Positions 9,422 to 18,962 are shown, counted from the first letter of the stretch. The stretch is 64,000 nt of DNA from Ahrensia sp. (GCA_028817895.1 JAPPOQ010000030.1:1-64000), one strand, 5' to 3'. Translations and numbers: made by a program. The notes: a model not told the origin generated them from the sequence alone.

Positions 9422-9829
9422 TTAGGTTGCCGTTGGTTCCGCTGAACCGCTTTTGATGCGCGAGTGAACGGTATTGCGCTTGAAGGACACACCCGCCTCA
9501 TTCTCCACCATATCGAGCGAGACCATGAAATGCTCGCCATCCAACTCATCGGCAAAAAAATCGCAAATCGCATCGAATACAGCTTGACCTGCGGATCGCT
9601 TCGTTGCCTCATCGCGACCTTGGCCGATTCGCACAACAATTGAAACAAACGCATTGTCGCGATGGCCATCCGCGATCGCCACCTGGTCAAAGCCCATAAG
9701 TCTCACGCGAATTCCGCCGAGCGGAAAAACTCCTGTTTCGGCAGCGCTGCGGCAAATCAGATCGGCAAGCGCCTGCATGTCATGGCGTTGCACGAGATTT
9801 TGCGAGTATTCCACATTGAAATGCGGCAT
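9422..9829 (-). CDS. 5-carboxymethyl-2-hydroxymuconate isomerase-like protein (tautomerase superfamily)
   Basis: The 135-aa protein starts MPHFNVEYSQNL, the canonical start of HpaF/CHMI proteins. Pro2 becomes the catalytic amino-terminal base after Met removal. In homoprotocatechuate degradation the enzyme isomerises 5-carboxymethyl-2-hydroxymuconate, but no other genes of that pathway are near, so the substrate is uncertain. I chose 9829 as the start because GAGGG precedes it by a few bases. An upstream in-frame extension to 9982 is only translation of the repeat element, whose end lies 20 bp before this ATG. Confidence 0.85.
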   Translation of the reverse strand: MPHFNVEYSQNLVQRHDMQALADLICRSAAETGVFPLGGIRVRLMGFDQVAIADGHRDNAFVSIVVRIGQGRDEATKRSAGQAVFDAICDFFADELDGEHFMVSLDMVENEAGVSFKRNTVHSRIKSGSAEPTAT

Positions 9830-9848
9830 TGGACCCTCAGGCTTTGAT

Positions 9849-10162
9849 CTAGAGCAAATCTCGCCCAGATTGAATCGTTTGAGCGCAGGGAGTTTGTGAC
9901 CTGACAAGGCGCGTGCGACGCCGTGGTGCCAGCACCACAAGTTCGTGCGCAACACAGTCAGGGCGCAAAGAAACAAGTTCAAACGATTGCAGACTACTTA
10001 TCATTTTCATTGCCTTGCACTTCATCTGCTTGGGTGTCTTTTCCGCTCTGGCGGCGTCGAAATCCTCGCGCGATGCTCAGCATCGCTCTGCGGTGTTCTC
10101 CTTGCCAGATCGAAAAATCCATCCCATCAAACTGCTCCAATCTGGACGAGACTTGCTCTAGC
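9849..10162 (+). repeat. MITE-like dispersed repeat, copy B (complete)
   Basis: This is a complete copy of the element at 1-250, in the opposite orientation. Both ends begin with ctagagcaa. The inverted termini continue as related sequence for about 30 bp with roughly five mismatches. Inside are the hairpins GTGGTGC/GCACCAC and GCGATGC/GCATCGC, plus a longer-range pairing AATCGTTTGA/TCAAACGATT. No transposase is encoded. It fills the whole interval between the CHMI gene and trpEG, and the CTAG at its right end contains the trpEG stop codon. It is probably a non-autonomous miniature element. Confidence 0.8.
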
Positions 10163-12326
10163 TGCCGGCACCTTGCACCAGATGCGCCACAGCATTTTCT
10201 ATCATCCGCATACCAACATCCTGACCCAGACTCATAATGCTCTCGGGGTGAAACTGAACCGCGGCGATAGGAAGAGACTTGTGCTCTATCCCCATGACGA
10301 TACCGTCGTCACTCTTTGCGGTAACGCGCAGATCTTCCGAAAATGTATGCGCCAGGGCATGGAGCGAATGATAGCGACCCACGGTGACTTCATCATCAAG
10401 CCCGGAAAAGACCTTCGAGGCGGGGTCCACCGTGATTCGCGAGGGCTTGCCATGCATCGGCACCGATAGCTGACCAAGCTCGGCGCCAAAATACTCAGCC
10501 AATGCCTGCTGACCCAGGCAAACGCCGAACAGCGGGACGTCGCGCGCTCTGGCCGCCGCAATCGTGTCTGCGCAATCAAAATCCTGCGGCGAGCCCGGTC
10601 CGGGTGACAGCACCACCAGATGCGGATCGATCTTCTCAAAAGCGGCGTCAGGTACCGGGGTGCGGATCGTCGTTACGTCAGCACCCGTTTGACGAAAATA
10701 GTTGGCCAATGTGTGAACGAAACTGTCCTCGTGATCGACCAAGAGAATGCGAACACCCTCTCCCACGCGAGCCGACTGACGTGCTGCCGAGCTGGAATTG
10801 GCGAGCGAAGTGTCGCGGATCGCAGCAAGCATGGCCGAGGCCTTTAGCTCGGTTTCGGCCTCCTCCTCGTCAGGATCGCTGTCATGGAGCAAGGTTGCAC
10901 CGGCGCGCACCTCGGCGATGCCATGTTTGATGCGGATCGTTCGCAGTGTCAGCCCCGTATTCATATTGCCGTTGAATCCAACCATGCCAATCGCGCCACC
11001 ATACCATGCGCGGGGCGACTTTTCATTCTCTTCAATAAAGCGCATCGCCCAAAGCTTTGGAGCACCGGTAACGGTGACCGCCCAGGCATGGGACAAAAAG
11101 GCGTCGAAAGCGTCCATATCCGGGCGTAGACGACCCTCAATGTGATCGACAGTGTGGATGAGCCGCGAATACATCTCGATCTGGCGTCGGCCAATCACCT
11201 TGACGGACCCCGGATCGCACACACGGCTTTTGTCGTTTCGGTCGACGTCCGAACACATGGTGAGTTCGGACTCGTCCTTTTTCGAGTTAAGCAGAGCGAT
11301 GATCTGCTGGCTGTCCTCAATCGGATCTTTCCCGCGCTTGATCGTGCCGGAGATCGGACAGGTCTCAACGCGACGCCCTTCAACGCGCACAAACATCTCC
11401 GGCGATGCACCAACCAGATATTCGCCCTCGCCCAGATTGATGAAAAAGGAGTAGGGAGACGGATTGATCTGCTTGAGCTTGTGCGAGATCTGAGACGGCG
11501 GATTGAGGCAGCGCTCGGTGAAGACCTGCCCGGGCACCACCTCGAAAAGGTCGCCTCGTTCGAACTTTTCCTTCGCCTTGCGCACAAGTTGCGCATACTC
11601 GCCGGGTGCATGATCGCCACGCCCAGGTTCGTGCTGCGCGGGCGCGAACGGTGTGTCTTCCCCTCCCCGTGGCAGGCCCGCCGTGGTCCAACCCTCTCCA
11701 GCGAATTCGTAGCGTTCGAGCCACGCCTGAGCCGCATGGTGATCCACGACCAGAATCTCATCCGGCAGATACATGATCATGTCACGCTGATTTGCCAGAC
11801 GCTGAAGCTTGTAGTCGATCGGGTCAAACTGGAAGCACAAATCGTATCCAAAGGCCCCGTACAATGCGAGATTTGGGTCGGCTTCACTGCGAAACAAATC
11901 GACCACCGCCCGCAGCACCGAAAAGACGGTGGGCGCGCGCGACCGCATTTCTTCCGGCAGTGCTTCGGTTGGCTGCGCGATCTCAAGGCTGATGCAGCGA
12001 TCCCCGCTCGACAATTCAGCGACATGCGCATGGCTGGTCAAAACGGCCTCAAACACCGGCAGAAGCACCGCGCCACGCTCATTGTAAGCTTCTATGCGGA
12101 CGCTGCGCCCCCTGGCGACGATACCCAGGGGAGGATCGATGATGGCCGTATCCCATCGCGTGTAGCGGCCCGGATATTCATAGTTGGACGAAAAAACTGC
12201 CCCGCGCCTGCTGTCCAGTCTGTCGACATAGGACTGGACCGCATTGTCGTAGCGCGTGTCGGCGCGCTGTCGTTTCACAGCCACGCCCCCGGCGGTCACA
12301 TACTCAAAGGTGGTACCGTCGCTCAT
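10158..12326 (-). CDS. trpE: Fused anthranilate synthase TrpE-TrpG
   Basis: The product converts chorismate and glutamine to anthranilate, the first step of tryptophan synthesis. The 722-aa chain has the chorismate-binding component I at residues 1 to about 520 ([22 protein letters not shown], then later [13 protein letters not shown]). A short linker leads to a class I glutamine amidotransferase from about 530. Its nucleophile is Cys603 (FGVCLGQ) and the triad His/Glu lie in VQFHPES. Single-chain TrpE(G) is typical of Rhizobiales. The TAG stop at 10158-10160 lies in the end of repeat copy B. Confidence 0.96.
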   Translation of the reverse strand: MSDGTTFEYVTAGGVAVKRQRADTRYDNAVQSYVDRLDSRRGAVFSSNYEYPGRYTRWDTAIIDPPLGIVARGRSVRIEAYNERGAVLLPVFEAVLTSHAHVAELSSGDRCISLEIAQPTEALPEEMRSRAPTVFSVLRAVVDLFRSEADPNLALYGAFGYDLCFQFDPIDYKLQRLANQRDMIMYLPDEILVVDHHAAQAWLERYEFAGEGWTTAGLPRGGEDTPFAPAQHEPGRGDHAPGEYAQLVRKAKEKFERGDLFEVVPGQVFTERCLNPPSQISHKLKQINPSPYSFFINLGEGEYLVGASPEMFVRVEGRRVETCPISGTIKRGKDPIEDSQQIIALLNSKKDESELTMCSDVDRNDKSRVCDPGSVKVIGRRQIEMYSRLIHTVDHIEGRLRPDMDAFDAFLSHAWAVTVTGAPKLWAMRFIEENEKSPRAWYGGAIGMVGFNGNMNTGLTLRTIRIKHGIAEVRAGATLLHDSDPDEEEAETELKASAMLAAIRDTSLANSSSAARQSARVGEGVRILLVDHEDSFVHTLANYFRQTGADVTTIRTPVPDAAFEKIDPHLVVLSPGPGSPQDFDCADTIAAARARDVPLFGVCLGQQALAEYFGAELGQLSVPMHGKPSRITVDPASKVFSGLDDEVTVGRYHSLHALAHTFSEDLRVTAKSDDGIVMGIEHKSLPIAAVQFHPESIMSLGQDVGMRMIENAVAHLVQGAGS

Positions 12327-12797
12327 TGGCCTGTCTCATCCGGGTCACGTTCCTGCACTGCTCGTCGCTTGGGCATCGTCCGAAGCGCTTCTCTCGCCCC
12401 CAAAAAAAACCAATCCCCAGGCTGGCTTCGAGCAGCCTTAGGATAGGTTTCGATCCCGAAGATCGGCCACGGCATATAGCCTCGTACAGTCTCAAACAAG
12501 ACGGCTTGGGAAGGTAGCCAATCGCGCGTCGCAGCCGATCGCAATGGTTGAAGGCTCGTCAAAAGCAAGACGAGGATCCGAATCGGGCGGATGATCCGGA
12601 TCCTCTCTGCGCCCGATTGGCAGGGACCAAACAATGCCCGGCAAAAATCAGGGGGACCGGGCATATGCATCGGGTCACACACCGGCCGAAGCCGACCTGT
12701 CAATACTAGAACTTATTATACGCTTGAGCAAATGGAGATTTACTTGCCTTTTTGTCGCATTCACAGAAAACGATTCCGGGTTGTCGGCATGATAAAG
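12327..12797. other. trpEG upstream region with interleaved inverted repeats
   Basis: This 471-bp gap separates a conserved gene from trpEG. GAGGATCCG (12572-12580) pairs with 12597-12605, and AATCGGGC (12581-12588) pairs with 12611-12618. The two pairings interleave, so they are mutually exclusive in a nested fold, or would form a pseudoknot. ATGCCCGG (12634-12641) pairs with 12657-12664 and may be the 3' hairpin of the gene ending at 12798. A 50-codon frame starting MPWPIFG runs into the trpEG start with an ATGA overlap; it holds two separated Trp codons and I do not call it a gene. Confidence 0.45.
12402..12438 (-). terminator. Candidate hairpin with T8 tract upstream of trpEG (possible attenuator)
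   Basis: On the minus strand AGGCTG (12438-12433) can pair with CAGCCT (12424-12419) over an 8-base loop. A run of eight T follows at 12409-12402. The spacer of about 9 bases between stem and T-run is long for an intrinsic terminator unless flanking CC/GG pairs extend the stem. The position, about 80 bp before the trpEG start, fits attenuation. However, no leader peptide with consecutive Trp codons is visible. Confidence 0.3.
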
Positions 12798-13949
12798 TCA
12801 TCGGTCGAGGATATCACGTGTTTCCACAAGATTCGAACGAATACGCAGCACGTAAAAGCCCATTGTCGCAAGATGAGTTGGCATTATCCAACTGGCTTCA
12901 TGTCCATTGGAGATAATCGCCGGTTGCAGATCGAGCGCAGCCTGGAGTTGTTCTTCGGTGCGCAGCCAAATCTGCTCGAGATTGCGGTTGCGGAACACTT
13001 CGGCAAAGTCCAGCCTCGTTGCCGCGAGAATGCCGTTATAGGCATAGAGCTGACCGTATGCGAACCAAAACCTGTCATCGGCGCGCGGGTCGAACCATCC
13101 CGCATTGCTTGCTTCCATGCGCGTGCGCAGAATGTCGGATGTGGCGCCGATATCGCTGGTGATCCGGTCGATGAATTGCAGCAGATTATCGGGCCGTGCA
13201 TCGAAGTTTGACCGGCATGCCGCAAGTTCCTGGTTGAACTGCAAGAGGCTTCTGCGCGCAGACCGGTAATTGGCCTGCGTCGTTGAGCGCGGACCGAACG
13301 GATCAAGGGAGAAATACCAGGAATCCTCGTCATAGGCCAAACTCTCACGCGCTTTCTGCAGGTTGGCGTCGATCCCTGAAGTTCCGCGCACCCGGCCGAG
13401 GCGATCCACAAGCTCGATGGAAACCCGGCGCACCGCCTGGTTGATGCCCAGTTGAAATGCGGCCTTGTTGTCCAGATAGGGCGTGTTTTTCCATGGCACA
13501 CCGAACAGCCCCATCTTCGACAGCAGCATGGAGGGGACCCAATTGTTCTGATTGACGTTGAAGTCGATCAGATCAGCGGTTGCCGTGACAATTGTTGACG
13601 GCGCACACTGGTCCCGTACCGTTTCAGCGGCCTGTGTCTGTGTCTGAGTCTGATCATCCGTCGCGGCGGTCGGGTCGCCCGCCGATGCAACGACATTTTC
13701 TTGCTTGTAGGCATTTGCATAGTTGATATCGAAATTCGTCCAGCGCTGGGTCTGGAATACAAACCAGGCATAACCCAGCACCAGCGCGAGCAATGCCAGG
13801 CCGACGGGGCCTTTGATCAGCCAGCCTCGCTTATTGTACCAGCGGCCAAAGGCAACGAACGGCCACAACAGCACCGCGATGAACCAGCCAATGCCGCGAC
13901 CAATGGCGTTGAAGACCTTGACGAAAAAATTGATGATGGGATCGAGCAT
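12798..13949 (-). CDS. Conserved membrane-anchored protein, resembles DUF2333
   Basis: This 383-aa protein has two N-terminal hydrophobic segments (about residues 18-34 and 48-65) around the positive patch GRWYNKRGWLIKGP. An acidic/Gln/Thr-rich linker follows (about 85-105), then a large helical domain predicted to lie outside the cytoplasm. I believe it matches the DUF2333 family, from memory. It is 33 bp downstream of the next gene upstream, so the two probably form an operon. No function is known to me. Confidence 0.6.
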   Translation of the reverse strand: MLDPIINFFVKVFNAIGRGIGWFIAVLLWPFVAFGRWYNKRGWLIKGPVGLALLALVLGYAWFVFQTQRWTNFDINYANAYKQENVVASAGDPTAATDDQTQTQTQAAETVRDQCAPSTIVTATADLIDFNVNQNNWVPSMLLSKMGLFGVPWKNTPYLDNKAAFQLGINQAVRRVSIELVDRLGRVRGTSGIDANLQKARESLAYDEDSWYFSLDPFGPRSTTQANYRSARRSLLQFNQELAACRSNFDARPDNLLQFIDRITSDIGATSDILRTRMEASNAGWFDPRADDRFWFAYGQLYAYNGILAATRLDFAEVFRNRNLEQIWLRTEEQLQAALDLQPAIISNGHEASWIMPTHLATMGFYVLRIRSNLVETRDILDR

Positions 13950-13982
13950 GGCAGTTTCGCAGGGGCAGCGGGATTTATCGTG

Positions 13983-15263
13983 TTACACCCCATATAGGTC
14001 GCGGCGCAGCTTTTTCTTGTCTGCCAGATAGATTCGGGACAATTCCCGCGCAGTGTGACTGCGCAGACCGTCTTCCCAGCTTTCATAGGCCTCGTAGAAA
14101 GCGGGTTTGTTGAAGACGTAACGCGTCACATAATCAAAGCGCACGTAGTCGCTGATCAACCGGTTGACGAGCCATACATCCTCGTGACCCGGTTTGGCGC
14201 GCGAAAGGATGAAGCGCCCGCGCGCGTCGATTTCCTCCAGATCGATCGTGTCCCAGCTTTCCAGTTCGCGCTTGGCCCAGGTCAGGAATTCGTGAGTGCC
14301 TTCCTGCTCGAGGATCGACGCATTTTCGTTAAGCCAGCGCCGCATCCATCTGGGGTCCTGCGGCGCGTGAGTGCCCTGCGGATCGATCTTGTAGGCCAGC
14401 ATGGTCACCAGCATTTCAATGCGGTGGTCGATATAGCCCGAACGCTCGATCCAGTCGTGCCGCGGCGGTTCCACCCGCTCCGTCTCCAAAAGGAAACGGT
14501 AGACAAGCTCGCTGTCGGCGCGGTCGATATAGCTGACCTGCCAGGGACGTGAGCGGCGGAAGCCCGGCGCCGACGGATCTCCGATCACGGTCGTCTGCCG
14601 TTCGTCGATAAACACATAGACGCCGCCAAAGTGACGAGCCCAAAATGTGTTGTGGCGAAAGACGACCTCCTCCGGCACCAGATCATTTGAACGAATGTCG
14701 CCGGTCAGCCCCGCTAGTTCGGCCATGCGATTAAGCATCGCATCATCTTTCCAGGCATCTTCCTCCTTTTTGAGCCGATCGATAAGAAGACGCAGTTCCA
14801 ACGCCTGCTTGGTCAGATCCTGCCCCGTGAAAATCTTGAACTCCACCTGTTCAATCGACAGCAGATCCTCGATGTCGCGCGCCTCCAGAATAGGGTCTTC
14901 GATCTCGCCATAAACGACATCTTTGATGGTCAGGGCGTTCAACGCCCGCGCATTGGCTTCGTAGAATTCGTGCAGCAACTGACCCGTATTGGAAAATGCG
15001 GAATTGACGACCGGCAGTTCCATCTGTTGCGGGGACAGAATGATAAAGCGGCGGTTCACCCCATGCGGATCGAGATATTGCCTGTCCCCGCGCTCATCTG
15101 CGACTTCCGGCGAAAAACCCGTCATATCGATGCGAAAAGCGTCGAGTTTCGTGGGCGGAAGGCCGAAGCCAGCCAGCGCTTCATTGTAGCGGGCGACCAT
15201 ATGCGGCTCATCCACCCGCATCATGCGCCCAAAGATCAGCGCGGAGTCTTCAAGCCGTTTCAT
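13983..15263 (-). CDS. Conserved cytoplasmic protein, resembles DUF6638
   Basis: This 426-aa soluble protein has no signal peptide and no membrane segment. It is rich in charged helices, with a central RQTTVIGDPSAPGF region and aromatic-rich C-terminal helices. The likeness to DUF6638 is from memory and unverified. It is the first gene of a two-gene operon with the DUF2333-like membrane protein. No catalytic motif is recognisable. Confidence 0.55.
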   Translation of the reverse strand: MKRLEDSALIFGRMMRVDEPHMVARYNEALAGFGLPPTKLDAFRIDMTGFSPEVADERGDRQYLDPHGVNRRFIILSPQQMELPVVNSAFSNTGQLLHEFYEANARALNALTIKDVVYGEIEDPILEARDIEDLLSIEQVEFKIFTGQDLTKQALELRLLIDRLKKEEDAWKDDAMLNRMAELAGLTGDIRSNDLVPEEVVFRHNTFWARHFGGVYVFIDERQTTVIGDPSAPGFRRSRPWQVSYIDRADSELVYRFLLETERVEPPRHDWIERSGYIDHRIEMLVTMLAYKIDPQGTHAPQDPRWMRRWLNENASILEQEGTHEFLTWAKRELESWDTIDLEEIDARGRFILSRAKPGHEDVWLVNRLISDYVRFDYVTRYVFNKPAFYEAYESWEDGLRSHTARELSRIYLADKKKLRRDLYGV

Positions 15264-15410
15264 GCACGCATATCCGGTCGATCAATGTGAAAGAGGCCCG
15301 TCGGGTCAGATGAATCTCTTGGTATAGGTATTGAGCTCGACCCTGTTTTACCAGAGGAACGGTGCGACGGGCTGGTTTAGCCTGCTTCAAGGCTTGATCA
15401 AAGGCAATCC

Positions 15411-15542
15411 GTGGCTGTATCCCAAGGCATAATCGGTCTGCTTCTCGTCGCCGCCGGGTTCGTCCTGTGGATCTGGCTTCTCGCTGGCGTGGTGCTGTTT
15501 GCCACGGTCGCCTACATCATCCGCCTCTGGCTTGTGGGTTGA
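15411..15542 (+). CDS. Possible 43-aa single-pass membrane protein
   Basis: A GTG-initiated frame reads VAVSQGIIGLLLVAAGFVLW and continues as an almost wholly hydrophobic helix to LWLVG and a TGA stop. It lies in the 321-bp gap between the DUF6638-like gene and gcdH, 42 bp before the gcdH start. The ribosome site is weak. Such tiny hydrophobic frames are easily missed, but they can also arise by chance; there is no comparative evidence here. Confidence 0.35.
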   Translation: MAVSQGIIGLLLVAAGFVLWIWLLAGVVLFATVAYIIRLWLVG

Positions 15543-15584
15543 GATGTGCTCTAAGATGGTCAGCAGATATTTGGAGATTCGACC

Positions 15585-16844
15585 ATGCTCACCCGCCCGC
15601 AAGACAATGCGCCTGCGAACAGCGCGCATCACGAAGCAGCAACACCCGAACAGGCGCGCGCCAAGCCCGCAGCCTTGAAATGGGACGATCCGTTTCTGCT
15701 GGAAGATCAACTGACCGAGGACGAAAGGTTGATCCGCGGTTCCGCGCGCGCCTATGCGGACGAGAAACTGATGCCCCGCATTGTCGAGGCCAATCGCCAC
15801 GGCAAGTTTGACCGCGATGTCATCGCCGAAATGGGCGAAATGGGTCTTCTGGGATCGACAATCCCCGAGGAGTTTGGCGGCGCAGGTGCAAATTACGTCT
15901 CCTACGGGCTGATCGCTCGCGAGATCGAACGGGTGGATTCGGCCTATCGCTCCACCATGTCGGTGCAGTCATCGCTCGTCATGCATCCGATCTTCGCCTA
16001 TGGCAGCGACGAGCATCGCAAAACATATTTGCCAAAACTTGCCAGCGGTGAATGGGTCGGCTGTTTTGGGCTGACGGAACCCGATTTCGGCTCGGATGCT
16101 GGCGGCATGACGACCCGCGCCAAGCCCGTTGATGGCGGCTTTCTGTTGTCGGGGGCAAAGAACTGGATCACCAATTCTCCCGTGGCAGATGTACTGGTGG
16201 TGTGGGCGAAGTCCGACGCGCATGAGGGCCGCATTCGCGGCTTCATCATTGAGCGCGGTGCGAAGGGTCTCGAAACCCCGTCAATCGAGGGCAAGTTTTC
16301 GCTGCGCGCCTCTTCCACCGGCATGATCCAGATGGATGAAGTCTTTGTGCCGGAGGATCAGCTTCTCCCGCATGTTGAGGGGCTTGGCGGCCCCTTTGGC
16401 TGCCTCAACCGAGCGCGCTACGGCATTTCCTGGGGCGCGATGGGCGCCGCGGAGTTCTGCTGGCACGCCGCGCTCAACTACACGCTGGACCGCAAGGCCT
16501 TCGGCAAGCCCCTTGCCGCCACACAGCTTGTGCAGAAGAAGCTCGCAGACATGCAGACGGAAATCTCAATCGGCCTGCAAGGCGCATTGCGGCTTGGCCG
16601 ATTGATGGACGAGCATCGCGCGCCCGCTGAACTCATTAGCCTGATGAAACGCAACAATTGCGGCAAGGCGCTCGATATTGCCCGCACCGCGCGCGACATG
16701 CATGGCGGCAATGGCGTGTCGGATGAATATGGCATCATCCGCCATGCGATGAATCTGGAAGCGGTCAACACCTATGAGGGAACGCATGACGTGCATGCGC
16801 TGATCCTCGGCCGCGCGCAAACGGGATTGCAGGCCTTCATGTAA
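15585..16844 (+). CDS. gcdH: Glutaryl-CoA dehydrogenase
   Basis: This FAD-dependent acyl-CoA dehydrogenase should oxidise and decarboxylate glutaryl-CoA to crotonyl-CoA in lysine/tryptophan degradation. GcdH-like signatures are [26 protein letters not shown] and the C-terminal [17 protein letters not shown], which contains the catalytic Glu398. The 419 aa include an N-terminal extension of about 30 residues rich in Ala, so a slightly later start is possible. Electrons would pass to ETF; no ETF genes are in this window. Confidence 0.9.
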   Translation: MLTRPQDNAPANSAHHEAATPEQARAKPAALKWDDPFLLEDQLTEDERLIRGSARAYADEKLMPRIVEANRHGKFDRDVIAEMGEMGLLGSTIPEEFGGAGANYVSYGLIAREIERVDSAYRSTMSVQSSLVMHPIFAYGSDEHRKTYLPKLASGEWVGCFGLTEPDFGSDAGGMTTRAKPVDGGFLLSGAKNWITNSPVADVLVVWAKSDAHEGRIRGFIIERGAKGLETPSIEGKFSLRASSTGMIQMDEVFVPEDQLLPHVEGLGGPFGCLNRARYGISWGAMGAAEFCWHAALNYTLDRKAFGKPLAATQLVQKKLADMQTEISIGLQGALRLGRLMDEHRAPAELISLMKRNNCGKALDIARTARDMHGGNGVSDEYGIIRHAMNLEAVNTYEGTHDVHALILGRAQTGLQAFM

Positions 16845-16907
16845 TCGTCCCGTACAGCGTCAAGTGAGCGCAAAGCGAGGCCGCATATGGGTGGCGAAGG
16901 GTAAATC

Positions 16908-18251
16908 ATGGACAGTCTCGATCCGGCCAAGCTGAGTGGGCTTGTGCTTGACTTGGGCGCTCAAGCGCTGGAATGGGCGCAAAGCCCGGCGGCCTGGTCG
17001 CAGGTCGCTTTGCTGGCCGTCGCCTTTGTCGCGGCGTGGTTTTTGCGGCGCAGCCTGGAGCCGGTGCTCACCAAGATCCTGACACCGGCTGAAGGTTCGC
17101 GAAGCATTCTCGCTTCCATACGCCGGTTCATCCTGCTGTTTCTGCCGCTCCTGCTGCCGCTGCTTGCCTTCGCCTTCACCAGCATTGGCGAGCAGGCGAC
17201 GCGGGCAGCCTTCGGCAGCGGTGCCATCATCGCCTTCGGCAAGCGGTCGTTTCTTGCGCTTGCGGTGTGGATCTTCGCAACCCGCATCATCTACGACCCA
17301 TTTCTGAAACTGTTCGGGCGTTACGTGCTCATTCCGGCAGCGGGGCTGTATCTGTTTGGCCTGCTGGGGCCGGTTTCCGTCTGGCTTGAAGGGCTGACCT
17401 TTCAGCTTGGCAATATCAGCTTTTCCGCCTCTGCACTGGTGCGCGGAGCCATTGTCGGGAGCCTGCTGTTCTGGCTCGGTCGCTGGTCGAACAGCCAGAG
17501 CGGGGACTTCATCCGCCGCAACGACGAAATGCGTCCGGCGACGCGCGAATTGGCGGCCAAGGCGACCGAACTTGCCATTTTCGGCGCCGTCTTTCTGATG
17601 ATCCTCAATGTGATGGGCATCAATCTGTCCGCGCTGGCGGTTGTTGGTGGGGCGATTGGTGTCGGGCTCGGCTTTGGCCTGCAAAAGATCGCCTCCAACT
17701 TCATTTCCGGCATCATTTTGCTGCTCGAGGGGCAGGCAACGGTTGGCGACTTTGTGGAACTGGACGGCGGGGAGGCCGGAACGATTGTGCAGATGAATGC
17801 ACGCGCGACCATTCTTGAGACCTTTGACGGGCGCTGGATTGTCGTTCCCAATGAGGATTTCATCGTCACCCGCGTCACCAACTATTCCGATGCCGGATCC
17901 GCCAAGCGCTACGAAGTGCCGTTTTCCGTGTCCTACGACTCGGATGTGAACATGATTCCCGATATCATAGAAACCGCTGTTGCCAAGCATCCGGATGTGC
18001 TGGAAAAGCCTTTCCCACCCGATTGCGAGCTGCGCGCCTTTGGCGATCACGGCGTGGAATTCGCCGTCGAATTCTGGGTCAACGGTTTGGATGATGGCGC
18101 CAACAAGTTCACATCAGATGTGCATTTCCTGGTCTGGAACGCGCTGAGGGACAACAACATCACCATTCCCTACCCGCATCTGGTGCTCAAATATGACGGG
18201 CCAGACGGAGCACTTGCCGCAAAACAGGAAGCAAAGCTCCAGTCAGGATAG
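16908..18251 (+). CDS. MscS-family mechanosensitive ion channel
   Basis: This 447-aa protein has several N-terminal membrane helices followed by the MscS pore and beta domain. The pore region is visible as AVVGGAIGVGLGFGLQKIASNFISGI near residues 243-268. The beta-domain signature VGDFVELDGGEAGTI and PNEDFIVTRVTNYS follow. Its likely job is to release solutes under hypo-osmotic stress. The architecture is longer than the 286-aa E. coli MscS because of extra N-terminal helices. It converges with the next gene. Confidence 0.92.
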   Translation: MDSLDPAKLSGLVLDLGAQALEWAQSPAAWSQVALLAVAFVAAWFLRRSLEPVLTKILTPAEGSRSILASIRRFILLFLPLLLPLLAFAFTSIGEQATRAAFGSGAIIAFGKRSFLALAVWIFATRIIYDPFLKLFGRYVLIPAAGLYLFGLLGPVSVWLEGLTFQLGNISFSASALVRGAIVGSLLFWLGRWSNSQSGDFIRRNDEMRPATRELAAKATELAIFGAVFLMILNVMGINLSALAVVGGAIGVGLGFGLQKIASNFISGIILLLEGQATVGDFVELDGGEAGTIVQMNARATILETFDGRWIVVPNEDFIVTRVTNYSDAGSAKRYEVPFSVSYDSDVNMIPDIIETAVAKHPDVLEKPFPPDCELRAFGDHGVEFAVEFWVNGLDDGANKFTSDVHFLVWNALRDNNITIPYPHLVLKYDGPDGALAAKQEAKLQSG

Positions 18252-18263
18252 GTGCGGGGCGCC

Positions 18264-18962
18264 TCAATTGTACTGAAACGTGTCGTGCAGCGTGTTGATG
18301 ACATGAGTGTAAGTCGGTTGCTGCGATTTTGGATATCTTACTTCGTAAGACACCATTTCCTTGCCGACCAAGGTGCGGCGATAATAAAAGCCGTTCCCGT
18401 CCTTCAAGCCCGAAAGCACATACCAGTTTGACCGGTTCTTAGCCTTTTCCGGCGCCTTGTAGGTGATGACATGGCCGCTTTGCGCCAAGGCTTCCGCTTC
18501 GCGGTCCTGCTGGACGGCCATATCATCAAGGCTCTCTGCCGCCTTTCGCCTGAACACGACCCTTGTATTTGCCGAACTGTCCAACAGGCTGATCACACCT
18601 TCAAACCGGTCCACATTGTGCAGCGTCAATATGGCTTCAGGAAATGCAAATGAGATGCGCAAAACATCGCTTGTGTAATATTGCAGCTTTTGTTGTGGGC
18701 TTTCGATTTCGCTGCCGCCTGCCGTGCCGGCATTTGATGTCGGTGAAACGGGTTGCTGTTGCTCAGGCTTGGTGTTCACCAGCGGCTCATCGGGCGTGCA
18801 TTCAACGACGTGAAGGCAAAGTTGCTCCTTCACCTCGCCGTAAAGCGCGCCGACGGTTGGCACCAGAATGGTTATGGCACCCAAAGCAACGGCGATTTCC
18901 TTCGATCTGTCTTTGACACGAACCGCCCAGTTGTGATTTGGCTCTTTGCCTTCTTCGGACAC
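18264..18962 (-). CDS. Hypothetical single-pass membrane protein
   Basis: This 232-aa protein has one membrane helix near residues 24-43 (EIAVALGAITILVPTVGALYG), a Pro/Gln/Thr-rich linker (60-90) and a predicted extracytoplasmic alpha/beta domain. That domain ends FYYRRTLVGKEMVSYEVRYP, then THVINTLHDTF. It loosely recalls DUF1795/PsbP-like folds, which is inference only. No operon partner is evident; it stands alone between two convergent or terminated units. Confidence 0.55.
   Translation of the reverse strand: MSEEGKEPNHNWAVRVKDRSKEIAVALGAITILVPTVGALYGEVKEQLCLHVVECTPDEPLVNTKPEQQQPVSPTSNAGTAGGSEIESPQQKLQYYTSDVLRISFAFPEAILTLHNVDRFEGVISLLDSSANTRVVFRRKAAESLDDMAVQQDREAEALAQSGHVITYKAPEKAKNRSNWYVLSGLKDGNGFYYRRTLVGKEMVSYEVRYPKSQQPTYTHVINTLHDTFQYN

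Noticed and set aside
9830-9982. 51-residue N-terminal extension of the CHMI gene
   Set aside because: It is translation of repeat copy B; the same residues occur in copy A before an unrelated gene.
11142-12446. 434-codon frame antisense to trpEG
   Set aside because: Shadow of the fused anthranilate synthase; no domain recognised.
12323-12475. 50-codon frame beginning MPWPIFG as a trp leader peptide
   Set aside because: It has only two separated Trp codons and runs into trpEG, so it is not a typical leader peptide; kept only as a comment.
16860-18050. 396-codon frame antisense to the MscS gene
   Set aside because: Long antisense frame over a clear channel gene; no recognisable domain.
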